Positions 1 to 5,239 of a DNA stretch of 5,473 bases are shown here, piece by piece. Below the pieces are notes generated by a model that did not search any database, had not been told where the DNA came from, and saw nothing but the letters and a program-made list of their open reading frames with translations. Source of the stretch: Alphaproteobacteria bacterium. Its GTDB lineage: Bacteria > Pseudomonadota > Alphaproteobacteria > Rhizobiales > Xanthobacteraceae. A program made the position numbers and the translations under genes. The stretch is from assembly GCA_005884855.1 (NCBI GenBank), contig VAZS01000169.1, forward strand, positions 1 to 5,473. Reading direction: 5' to 3'. How positions within the stretch are numbered: the stretch's first letter is position 1; the number at the start of each line of letters is the position of its first letter.

Positions 1-127
1 CAGCCGGCGCCTTGGCACGGGTGTCCCTTACAGACGCCCGAGCGCGGCTCTTGGTTGCGCCGCGGCTCACCGCAGCGGCTTTCTTCGAAACCTTTGAAGC
101 ACTCTTTTTACGCGTTTTCTGTGACAC
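1..127 (-). CDS. Probable CarD-family transcriptional regulator, N-terminal fragment (partial at the left window edge)
   Basis: Minus-strand reading frame that opens after an in-frame stop (complement of 203-205). It has a single plausible start, the GTG at 127-125, and runs off the window after 42 codons. The visible peptide begins MSQKTRKKSASKVSKKAAAV and is rich in Lys, Arg, Ala and Ser, with no hydrophobic segment, as expected of a basic, disordered extension. The conserved CarD domain (RNA polymerase beta-subunit binding, stabilising open complexes) would lie outside the window and is not seen. The CarD name rests on two points: many Rhizobiales carry a CarD gene directly beyond fdxA, and Bradyrhizobium-type CarD proteins often have a Lys/Ala-rich N-terminus. 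No good Shine-Dalgarno lies close to the GTG; the nearest GGAG is about 15 bases upstream. A different basic protein, such as a histone-like one, cannot be excluded. The existence of the ORF is more certain than its name. Confidence 0.55.
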   Translation of the reverse strand, partial: MSQKTRKKSASKVSKKAAAVSRGATKSRARASVRDTRAKAPA

Positions 128-219
128 AGCATGCGCGCGGAACTCCCACGCCCCTGTTCGATGTTTTTCACGGGAACCCAGGGGCCAAGCGGGCTGACGG
201 GTTCAGCTAGAGTGTGCCC

Positions 220-247
220 AATATAGCACATTTTCCGTAAAAATCAA
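220..247 (-). promoter_or_regulatory. Candidate sigma-70-type promoter for the CarD-like gene
   Basis: On the minus strand, TTGATT (complement of 242-247) and TATATT (complement of 220-225) are separated by 16 bases. Both hexamers are close to the housekeeping consensus, and the sequence is unusually AT-rich for this GC-rich window. A transcript starting near 212 would have a leader of about 85 bases before the GTG at 127. It lies between fdxA and the CarD-like gene, so that gene probably has its own promoter even if fdxA transcripts read through. Prediction from sequence only. Confidence 0.5.
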
Positions 248-348
248 CGATTTACCCCCTTGCGCGGGCGCTTTTGGGGTATTTGGCCGGTGTGAGGTGG
301 ATTACGGTTAAGTTGAAGCGATTGATCTTTCAGTCCGTGGCGGCCTAA

Positions 349-687
349 TCAGTCCCCGGTTCCCGGGTTGGGAGAGAAAAACTTGTCGAATTTGCCCTCC
401 ATGCCCTCGTAGTCCTTGGCTTCCGGGGGCGACTCCTTTTTTTGGGTGATGTTCGGCCAGCTCTTGGCGTATTCGGTATTGACCTCCAGCCACTTCTCCA
501 GACCGGGCTCGGTATCCGGCTTGATGGCGTCGGCCGGGCATTCAGGTTCGCACACGCCGCAATCGATGCACTCGTCCGGATGGATGACCAGCATGTTCTC
601 GCCTTCATAGAAGCAGTCCACCGGGCAGACTTCCACGCAATCGGTGTATTTGCATTTGATGCAGGCTTCAGTGACGACGTAAGTCAT
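349..687 (-). CDS. fdxA: Seven-iron ferredoxin FdxA ([3Fe-4S][4Fe-4S])
   Basis: A 112-residue soluble electron carrier of the Azotobacter FdI / FdxA family, a typical length for alphaproteobacteria. By family numbering, Cys9, Cys17 and Cys50 should bind the [3Fe-4S] cluster, and Cys21, Cys40, Cys43 and Cys46 the [4Fe-4S] cluster. Cys12 and Cys25 match the extra non-ligand cysteines of the family. The ligands sit in [17 protein letters not shown] (9-25) and [12 protein letters not shown] (40-51). Residues 56-112 form the acidic, lysine-containing C-terminal extension usual for FdxA (DUF3470-like). The start at 687 is chosen because GGAG lies six bases upstream and MTYVV is the usual N-terminus; a TTG at 705 would add six residues and place the ribosome site inside the gene. 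It lies 114 bases downstream of the S4 gene on the same strand, so it may be cotranscribed or have its own promoter. The redox partner is not shown by the sequence. Confidence 0.96.
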   Translation of the reverse strand: MTYVVTEACIKCKYTDCVEVCPVDCFYEGENMLVIHPDECIDCGVCEPECPADAIKPDTEPGLEKWLEVNTEYAKSWPNITQKKESPPEAKDYEGMEGKFDKFFSPNPGTGD

Positions 688-693
688 CCAAGG

Positions 694-697
694 CTCC
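694..697 (-). promoter_or_regulatory. Ribosome binding site that fixes the fdxA start
   Basis: GGAG on the minus strand, six bases before the ATG at 687-685. It lies inside the longer TTG-initiated version of the frame, which argues that translation begins at 687 and not 705. Confidence 0.7.
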
Positions 698-720
698 GAA
701 AGCAATCAATTTGAAAGGGT

Positions 721-749
721 TGCGTAGCGCAGGAACTTCGCAGCCGCAA
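721..749 (-). promoter_or_regulatory. Weak candidate promoter for fdxA
   Basis: On the minus strand, TTGCGG (complement of 744-749) and TACGCA (complement of 721-726) are 17 bases apart, placing a start near 714 and a leader of about 27 bases before the fdxA ATG. The -35 is fair and the -10 is poor. It is offered as the best candidate in the 114-base gap; transcription from the S4/helicase side remains possible. Confidence 0.25.
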
Positions 750-764
750 GTGAAGCAAAGCGCC

Positions 765-785
765 GCTCGCGAGAGGTTTCGCGCG
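765..785 (-). other. Small GC-rich hairpin downstream of the S4 gene
   Basis: CGCGA and TCGCG arms flank AACCTC just after the S4 stop codon in the direction of transcription. No T-run follows, so it is not a convincing Rho-independent terminator. At most it is a pause or mRNA 3'-end structure. Confidence 0.2.
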
Positions 786-801
786 CTCTTCTGACAGATA
801 G

Positions 802-1071
802 TTATTCCTCCCGATCCTGCAAATCGTCATACAGGACGCGCGCGGCCAAAGCATCGCCTCGCCGTTCCGCAAATCCGAGCACGCGCAGCACCCGCACGCT
901 GCGATCAAGCCCGATGGTAAGCACGTCACCCGCTTTTACCGAATGGCCCGGCGCCTTCTCGCGCACGCCATTGATCCGGACATGGCCGGCCTCGACCAGC
1001 GCGGCCGCGCTGGTGCGGGCTTTCACGACCCGGGCGTGCCACAGCCATTTATCGAGACGCTGGCGTTCCAA
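802..1071 (-). CDS. S4-domain RNA-binding protein, HslR/Hsp15-like
   Basis: An 89-residue cytoplasmic protein consisting almost entirely of an S4 RNA-binding fold (about residues 3-60). The hallmark RLDKWLWHARVVKAR (5-19) and the loop GHVRINGVREKAPGHSVKAGD (29-49) match the Hsp15 family. In E. coli, Hsp15 binds free 50S subunits carrying a stalled nascent chain and aids their rescue; the same role here is inference. E. coli Hsp15 is about 133 residues, so the long C-terminal part is missing; this protein ends RVLYDDLQDREE. The start is TTG (1071-1069). An in-frame TAA lies eight codons upstream, no in-frame ATG or GTG is available before the conserved RQRLDKW, and family members begin at this point. 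No clear Shine-Dalgarno precedes the TTG. It follows the helicase after 121 bases on the same strand, an arrangement that recurs in Rhizobiales and suggests joint work on RNA or ribosomes. Confidence 0.9.
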   Translation of the reverse strand: MERQRLDKWLWHARVVKARTSAAALVEAGHVRINGVREKAPGHSVKAGDVLTIGLDRSVRVLRVLGFAERRGDALAARVLYDDLQDREE

Positions 1072-1101
1072 ACAACACCACTGCGAGCAGCATTAAGTTT
1101 T

Positions 1102-1172
1102 TCTAGAGGATCGGCTCTTTGTTTTGACGCGCTTTCCTGGAGCGAACAGCCATCTGCTTCGCTTGAAAACGC
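1102..1172 (-). repeat. Dispersed intergenic hairpin repeat (GCGTTTTCAAGCGAAG...GTCAAAACAAAG type)
   Basis: The helicase-S4 gap is mostly filled by a sequence whose minus strand reads GCGTTTTCAAGCGAAG, a hairpin, then GCGCGTCAAAACAAAGAG and TCTAGA. I recognise this pattern as a repeat found between genes in Bradyrhizobium, Rhodopseudomonas and other Rhizobiales. The structure is visible: AGCGAACAG (1141-1149) pairs with CTG-C-TTCGCT (1154-1163) around CCAT with one bulged C, and GCGCTTTC (1129-1136) pairs with GAAAACGC (1165-1172) with one mismatch. It contains no gene. It sits in the untranslated stretch just before the TTG-initiated S4 gene, so it may affect message processing or translation. 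Family membership is from memory, not from a search. Confidence 0.6.
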
Positions 1173-1192
1173 TGATCTTCAATCCTTGAGCC

Positions 1193-4100
1193 TTAATCCT
1201 TGCGGTTGGCGGCAAGCTGCTCCCGGAGCGCCGCCAGTTTGGCAAAGGGTGAATTGGGATCGATCGGACGATCGCGTTCGCGCGGGGCGGCGCTGGTGGC
1301 ATATTGCCGGTGCGACGGTCCGGCGTCCGAACGCTTGTCGCGGCCGCCCTTGTCGCGGCCTCCTTTGTCGCGTCCGCCCTTGTCGCGCCCGCCGAATTTG
1401 GCCTTGTCCTTGTCCCTTTGAAAACGCTCGCGTGGCGAATGCGCGTTGTCCTCGCGCGGTTGCGGAGCCTGTGCGCCCTCTCCAGCCGCTGCAGTGGCGC
1501 CTTCGGCCGGCGCATCGGCGCGAGGTTTGCGGAACTCGTTGTGACGATTGCGCCGAGGCCGTCCATGCCGCTCCGGCTTGGCGGCATCACCTGCCTCGCC
1601 TGCGGCGGCGGGCGTCACGCCTTCCTGCGGAGCATCTTGCTGACGACGCCGGTTGCGATCATGACGGGGGCGGCGCTCTTCCGAGCGGCCACCCGGGCGC
1701 CAGACTTCCACCATCTCGGGCGCGGGCGCTGCTTCAGGCGCAGCGGCGGCTTCAGGTGCCACAGCGGGATCGGCGATGACAGCATCGGGCGCGATGGCCG
1801 CGGTGACACTATCTTCGGGCGCTTGTTGATCTTGTTGCGCTTGTTGCGGCGCTGGTGACGGTTCTTCGAGGGAACTTTCAGCCTCCGCCTTGGCTTCGAC
1901 TGGCTCGGTCGCCGCCAGATCCGGCAGAAAGCTGACATCGGGAAGCAGCGTCGCAGATGATGCCGCACTCTCCTCAGTCGAGGGCGCCACAGCGCTGCTC
2001 TCGGCGCTGCCTGATGCAACCGGCGTGTCCTGGCTAATCGCATTACCGCTTGCAGCCACGGCCTCGATTGCCGCGGCTTCCGACAGCGTTTCCGAGGCAA
2101 GCTCGGCGGGCGCGGCGTCGGCCGCCACGGGTTCGACCACCGCCGGTTTGGGCGGCGGCGCCGGTCGCCGCTCCATGCGATAACCAAGCGCGCGCAGGAT
2201 CGAGGCGAAATCCTCGCCGGCCCGATAGCCCAGCACGCGATAGGCGTCGCGATCGAGCTGCTTGTCAACCGGAAACGACGTGCGCCCCGAGCCGGCCAGA
2301 TGCTGCGCGCCCGACAGCGCCGACAGCTCGACATTGTCCTGCTTCAACGCCCACAACAGCGAGGCCAACGCGCGCGCCGCCGGTTTCAACAGCGCCGGAA
2401 GGTAGATGTGATAGGCGCCAAAGCGAACGCCATATTTGCGCAAGCTCGCCCGCGACGGCTGATCGAGATCCTTCATCTCGGCCGCGACCTTTGAGCGCTC
2501 CAGCACCCCCAGCGCTTCGATTAATTGAAACGCGATGCCGCGCGCGATGCCCGTGATGTCCTCGGCCTTGTTGAGCTCGAACAACGGCGCCAGCAGCTTT
2601 TCGATATGCGTCTTCAGCCACAGATCGAGCCGCGTTTGCACCGCTTCGCGCGATGGCCCGCTCAGGCGCTCGTCGGAGATGATGCGGATGCGCGGATGCA
2701 GCGCGTCCTCGGCCGCCGTGAGCTTGGCCACCGCATCGCCAGTCCAGCGGATGGTACCGTCGGAGGTCAGCAAGAACTGCTCGTCAGGGGCTGCGGATAA
2801 CTTCTCGGCGCGCGCGTCGATCTCGCCCGCCAGCGCCTTTTGCGCGGTCGCCTGCAAGGCTTTGGCATCGGAGCCAGCCTCCGCCGCCTCGGGCGCAAAG
2901 GTGAATCCGTCAAGCCGGCCGATCACATGGCCTTCTACGATCACTTCGCCGGTCTTGCCGATTTCCGTATTCAACATCGTGTTTTCCCGCAGCCGGCGCA
3001 TCAATACACTGGTACGCCGGTCAACGAAACGCTCGGTAAGCCGTTCATGCAGCGCATCGGATAATTTATTCTCAACCTCGCGGGTTATGCCCTGCCAATG
3101 TTCGGGATCGGCCAGCCAGTCCGGGCGATTGGCCGCAAAGGTCCAGGTGCGGATTTGGGCGATCCGGCCCGACAGCGTGTCGATATCGCCATCGGTGCGA
3201 TCGGCCTGCTCGACCTGGGCCGCAAACCAGGCGTCCGGTATCCACCCTTTCTTCATCAAGAATGCAAATACCGTGGTCACCAGCTCGGCATGCGCGGCCG
3301 GCGCGATCTTGCGGTAATCCGGAATCTGGCAGGCGTCCCACAGCTTTTCCACCGCCGCGGCGCCATGCGCCATCTCCCGCACCTCGGCGTCGCGCGAGGC
3401 GTGATCGAGCACGCGCAGGTCTTCGGCGATCGGCGCGCGGGTCAGCGCGTCATGCCCCGGCGACAGCGCCAGCGATACCTGCAGCGCGCCGAGCGAGGAA
3501 AAATCCAGCTTCGCGTTGCGCCATTGCAAAACCTTGACGCTCTCGAAACTGTGGTTCTGCAGCGCGTTCACTAGCTCCGGCTCGAACGGCGCGCACCTGC
3601 CGGTGGTGCCGAAGGTGCCGTTACGGGTGGCGCGGCCGGCGCGACCGGCGATCTGGGCGAACTCGGCCGGATTGAGCCGGCGGAATTGGTAGCCGTCATA
3701 TTTGCGGTCGGACGCGAAAGCGACGTGATCGACGTCGAGATTGAGCCCCATGCCGACCGCGTCGGTCGCCACCAGATAATCGACGTCGCCGTTCTGGAAC
3801 ATCGCCACTTGCGCGTTGCGGGTGCGCGGCGACAGCGAGCCCAACACCACCGCGGCGCCGCCATGCTGCCGGCGGATCAGTTCGGCGATCGCGTAGACCT
3901 CGTCGGCCGAAAACGCCACGATCGCGGTGCGTCTTGGTTGCCTCGTCAATTTGCGGTCGCCGGCGAATTCAAGCTGCGACAGTCTTGGCCGGGTGACGAT
4001 GGACGCGCCGGGCAGCAGCCGCTCGATCATCGGGCGCATGGTGGCCGCGCCCAACAGCAGCGTCTCGTCGCGGCCGCGCCGGTTCAGGATGCGATCGGTG

Positions 4101-4462
4101 AAGACGTGGCCGCGTTCGAGATCGGCCGCGATCTGCACTTCATCGACCGCGAGAAACGAGACGTCGAGATCGCGCGGCATCGCCTCCACAGTAGAGACCC
4201 AGAACCGCGCCTTCGGCGGCTTGATCTTTTCCTCGCCGGTGATCAGCGCCACGGAATCCTCGCCGGCCCGAGCGGCGATCTTGTTGTAGACCTCGCGCGC
4301 CAGAAGCCGCAGCGGCAAACCGATCACGCCGGAGGAATGGCCGAGCATGCGCTCGATCGCCAGATGGGTCTTGCCGGTGTTGGTGGGGCCGAGCACCGCG
4401 GTGACGCCGGCGCCCGGAGCCCGTCCATTGGCGAGATTGGACGGTGATGACGAAAAGGCCAT
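1193..4462 (-). CDS. SUV3-like DExH-box RNA helicase with long disordered basic C-terminus
   Basis: A 1089-residue superfamily 2 helicase related to SUV3, the ATP-driven RNA unwinding enzyme of mitochondrial RNA decay; the bacterial substrate is not known from sequence. The ATPase lobe (about 18-155) has Walker A GPTNTGKT (25-32), Walker B DEVQ (107-110) and GAAT (138-141). The second lobe (about 175-330) has ATDAVGMGLNL (232-242) and QIAGRAGR (270-277) with arginine fingers Arg274 and Arg277. A helical middle part follows, then a SUV3-type C-terminal region with VRFGAYHIYLPALLKP (679-694) and ending near 765. Residues 765-920 are Ala/Pro/Glu-rich, 920-1065 are Arg/Lys/Gly-rich with four GGRDK repeats, and the protein ends SPFAKLAALREQLAANRKD. 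The ATG at 4462 is used because Walker A begins at residue 25; the upstream AGAG is a weak ribosome site. All motifs are intact and I see no frameshift. It probably leads a transcript that includes the S4 gene. Some databases label relatives only as helicase-related protein. Confidence 0.93.
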   Translation of the reverse strand: MAFSSSPSNLANGRAPGAGVTAVLGPTNTGKTHLAIERMLGHSSGVIGLPLRLLAREVYNKIAARAGEDSVALITGEEKIKPPKARFWVSTVEAMPRDLDVSFLAVDEVQIAADLERGHVFTDRILNRRGRDETLLLGAATMRPMIERLLPGASIVTRPRLSQLEFAGDRKLTRQPRRTAIVAFSADEVYAIAELIRRQHGGAAVVLGSLSPRTRNAQVAMFQNGDVDYLVATDAVGMGLNLDVDHVAFASDRKYDGYQFRRLNPAEFAQIAGRAGRATRNGTFGTTGRCAPFEPELVNALQNHSFESVKVLQWRNAKLDFSSLGALQVSLALSPGHDALTRAPIAEDLRVLDHASRDAEVREMAHGAAAVEKLWDACQIPDYRKIAPAAHAELVTTVFAFLMKKGWIPDAWFAAQVEQADRTDGDIDTLSGRIAQIRTWTFAANRPDWLADPEHWQGITREVENKLSDALHERLTERFVDRRTSVLMRRLRENTMLNTEIGKTGEVIVEGHVIGRLDGFTFAPEAAEAGSDAKALQATAQKALAGEIDARAEKLSAAPDEQFLLTSDGTIRWTGDAVAKLTAAEDALHPRIRIISDERLSGPSREAVQTRLDLWLKTHIEKLLAPLFELNKAEDITGIARGIAFQLIEALGVLERSKVAAEMKDLDQPSRASLRKYGVRFGAYHIYLPALLKPAARALASLLWALKQDNVELSALSGAQHLAGSGRTSFPVDKQLDRDAYRVLGYRAGEDFASILRALGYRMERRPAPPPKPAVVEPVAADAAPAELASETLSEAAAIEAVAASGNAISQDTPVASGSAESSAVAPSTEESAASSATLLPDVSFLPDLAATEPVEAKAEAESSLEEPSPAPQQAQQDQQAPEDSVTAAIAPDAVIADPAVAPEAAAAPEAAPAPEMVEVWRPGGRSEERRPRHDRNRRRQQDAPQEGVTPAAAGEAGDAAKPERHGRPRRNRHNEFRKPRADAPAEGATAAAGEGAQAPQPREDNAHSPRERFQRDKDKAKFGGRDKGGRDKGGRDKGGRDKRSDAGPSHRQYATSAAPRERDRPIDPNSPFAKLAALREQLAANRKD
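1334..1393 (-). repeat. Four tandem 15-bp units coding GGRDK in the helicase tail
   Basis: Helicase residues 1024-1043 are four perfect GGRDK repeats. The 15-bp units (1334-1348, 1349-1363, 1364-1378, 1379-1393) differ from each other only at third codon positions: GGC/GGA, GGG/GGA/GGC and AAG/AAA. The peptide is therefore identical while the DNA has diverged. The composition resembles RGG-type basic RNA-binding tails. Confidence 0.9.
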
Positions 4463-4550
4463 GATCTCTGGATGGTTTCTGCGTCGCTGGCGTTGGGCGC
4501 GTGTGCCGCAAAAGCGTGTCGCGGCTTTGGGATTGGAAATACGCGCGGGG

Positions 4551-4580
4551 TTAGAAGTGTTTCACAATGCGACGCGTCAG
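4551..4580 (-). promoter_or_regulatory. Weak candidate promoter for the helicase transcript
   Basis: On the minus strand, CTGACG (complement of 4575-4580) and TTCTAA (complement of 4551-4556) are 18 bases apart. This would start RNA near 4544 with a leader of about 80 bases before the helicase ATG. Both boxes are imperfect. It lies on the helicase side of the GANTC cluster, the nearest site being 25 bases upstream of the -35. Confidence 0.3.
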
Positions 4581-4604
4581 TGGTCGCGGCTTAAGCTCTG
4601 GAAC

Positions 4605-4793
4605 GAGTCCGGAACGAATCGCGCCCGAATCGCTGACTCCTATGCCCTCCGGATTCGTTCACCGCAACATCTCGCGTTGAGCGCGATTGCGGGCACTAGA
4701 TCAAGTCATGGAGCGATCGGCTGGTAGCGTTTCACGGCGGCTTTTCTTAACAGTTTCGAGCACCCGGAGTCGAATCAGAAGCCGCAAAGAGTC
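4605..4793. promoter_or_regulatory. Cluster of eight GANTC (CcrM methylation) sites
   Basis: GANTC occurs at 4605, 4616, 4627, 4635, 4652, 4767, 4772 and 4789 (start positions). The first three are exactly 11 bases apart. The other 5.28 kb holds only five sites (431, 2903, 3322, 4254, 5432). In alphaproteobacteria GANTC is the site of the cell-cycle methylase CcrM, and methylated sites in promoters can recruit GcrA. The count is directly visible; a regulatory role for the helicase transcript is inference. Confidence 0.55.
4612..4660. repeat. Inverted repeat GAACGAATC / GATTCGTTC
   Basis: Perfect 9-bp arms at 4612-4620 and 4652-4660 are separated by 31 bases and contain two of the GANTC sites. 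A near copy of the left arm, GGAACGAGTCC (4600-4610), sits directly beside it, giving a short tandem pair with an 11-base period. It could be a protein-binding site or RNA stem. No T-run is present, so it is not a standard terminator. Confidence 0.45.
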
Positions 4794-4884
4794 AAGCCGC
4801 CAGGTGACCGAACAGCGATATGTGATCGACGCGCCCATGCTCGTCATGCCCGGCTCTCTGTTCTCCCTCCCCCCGAAGTTCGTC

Positions 4885-4907
4885 ATGCCCGGCGTTGTGC
4901 CGGGCAT
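4885..4907. repeat. Palindrome, C variant: ATGCCCGGC-gttgt-GCCGGGCAT
   Basis: Perfect 9-bp arms (4885-4893 and 4899-4907) around a five-base loop. Both arms carry the CCCGG form, unlike the GCCGG form of the palindromes at 4935, 5143 and 5190, so the sequence changed while pairing was kept. Confidence 0.85.
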
Positions 4908-4934
4908 CCACGTCCTTGCCCGGGAACTTGAGAA

Positions 4935-4965
4935 CGTCATGGCCGGGACAAGCCCGGCCATGACG
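4935..4965. repeat. Palindrome, G variant, 13-bp arms with ACAAG loop
   Basis: CGTCATGGCCGGG (4935-4947) and CCCGGCCATGACG (4953-4965) are perfect complements around ACAAG. This is the simplest complete copy of the unit in the array. Confidence 0.9.
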
Positions 4966-5019
4966 ATGTGTGAAGAGGTGTGGTGTTCCAAAGCTCGTCA
5001 TGCCCGGCCTCGCTGTTCT

Positions 5020-5090
5020 CCCTCCCCCCTTGCGGCCGCCCCTTGCGGGGAGGGTTGGGGTGGGGGTGTCGCCGGCGTTGATGGACCCCC
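5020..5090. repeat. C-rich/G-rich double hairpin module
   Basis: CCCTCCCC (5020-5027) pairs with GGGGAGGG (5047-5054), and GGGGGT (5062-5067) pairs with ACCCCC (5085-5090). The first loop contains CCCCTTGCGG twice (5026-5035 and 5039-5048), apparently a short internal duplication, joined by a GCGGCCGC palindrome (5032-5039). I recognise the form CCCTCCCC-TTGC-GGGGAGGG-TTGGGGTGGGGG as another common intergenic element of Bradyrhizobium-type genomes. Here it is inserted in the CGTCATG array. Confidence 0.7.
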
Positions 5091-5142
5091 CATGCCAGAA
5101 TTCGTCATGCCCGGCCTGTTCTCCCCACGCGTTGCCGAAGTT

Positions 5143-5183
5143 CGTCATGGCCGGGCTTGTCCCGGACAAGCCCGGCCATGACG
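5143..5183. repeat. Long perfect palindrome, 20-bp arms with a single central C
   Basis: Bases 5143-5162 are the exact reverse complement of 5164-5183, leaving only C at 5163 between them. It begins CGTCATGGCCGGGCTTG and ends CAAGCCCGGCCATGACG. It is the strongest inverted repeat in the window and can form a very stable hairpin on either strand. Confidence 0.92.
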
Positions 5184-5189
5184 GAAAAT

Positions 5190-5239
5190 ATGGCCGGGAC
5201 ATCGGCGCGAAGCAAAGCTTCGTCGCCTCGCCCGGCCAT
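5190..5239. repeat. Nested hairpin: ATGGCCGGG/CCCGGCCAT enclosing CGAAGC/GCTTCG
   Basis: Outer arms 5190-5198 and 5231-5239 are perfect complements. Inside, GGCG-CGAAGC (5204-5213) pairs with GCTTCG-T-CGCC (5217-5227) around AAA with one bulged T. It is a more elaborate member of the same palindrome family and is seven bases away from the 20-bp-arm palindrome. Confidence 0.75.

Larger units (their letters stand above)
4463..4841. other. Gene-free region upstream of the helicase
   Basis: I see no protein gene here on either strand. Open frames crossing it have no ribosome site or recognisable domain and are carried by the neighbouring repeats or by the helicase antisense strand. It holds a candidate helicase promoter, a 9-bp inverted repeat and a cluster of eight GANTC sites, described separately. 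No tRNA cloverleaf could be built around the GAGTCGAATC stretch near 4767. Confidence 0.6.

Noticed and set aside
67..132. ATG at 132 as the start of the left-edge gene
   Set aside because: This frame ends after 21 codons at the complement of 67-69. The only frame open to the window edge with a fitting basic N-terminus begins at the GTG at 127.
237..348. Rho-independent terminator after fdxA
   Set aside because: Only short, interrupted GC pairings such as CCCC...GGGG are present and no T-run follows on the minus strand.
687..705. TTG start at 705 for fdxA adding MLSEPW
   Set aside because: It would place the strong GGAG ribosome site inside the gene, and FdxA proteins characteristically begin MTYVV.
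1093..1590. 165-codon minus-strand frame overlapping the helicase C-terminus
   Set aside because: It is a frame-shifted reading of the repetitive Arg/Ala-rich helicase tail, with no ribosome site and no domain.
3686..4447. 253-codon plus-strand frame antisense to the helicase N-terminus, plus similar antisense frames at 943-1779, 1304-1858 and 2535-3317
   Set aside because: These are shadow frames expected opposite a high-GC gene with strong third-position bias. The helicase motifs on the minus strand account for the sequence, and the plus-strand peptides show no recognisable domain.
4720..4800. Possible tRNA suggested by GAGTCGAATC resembling a T-arm
   Set aside because: No acceptor stem, anticodon arm or D-arm could be paired around it. 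The similarity comes from two adjacent GANTC sites.
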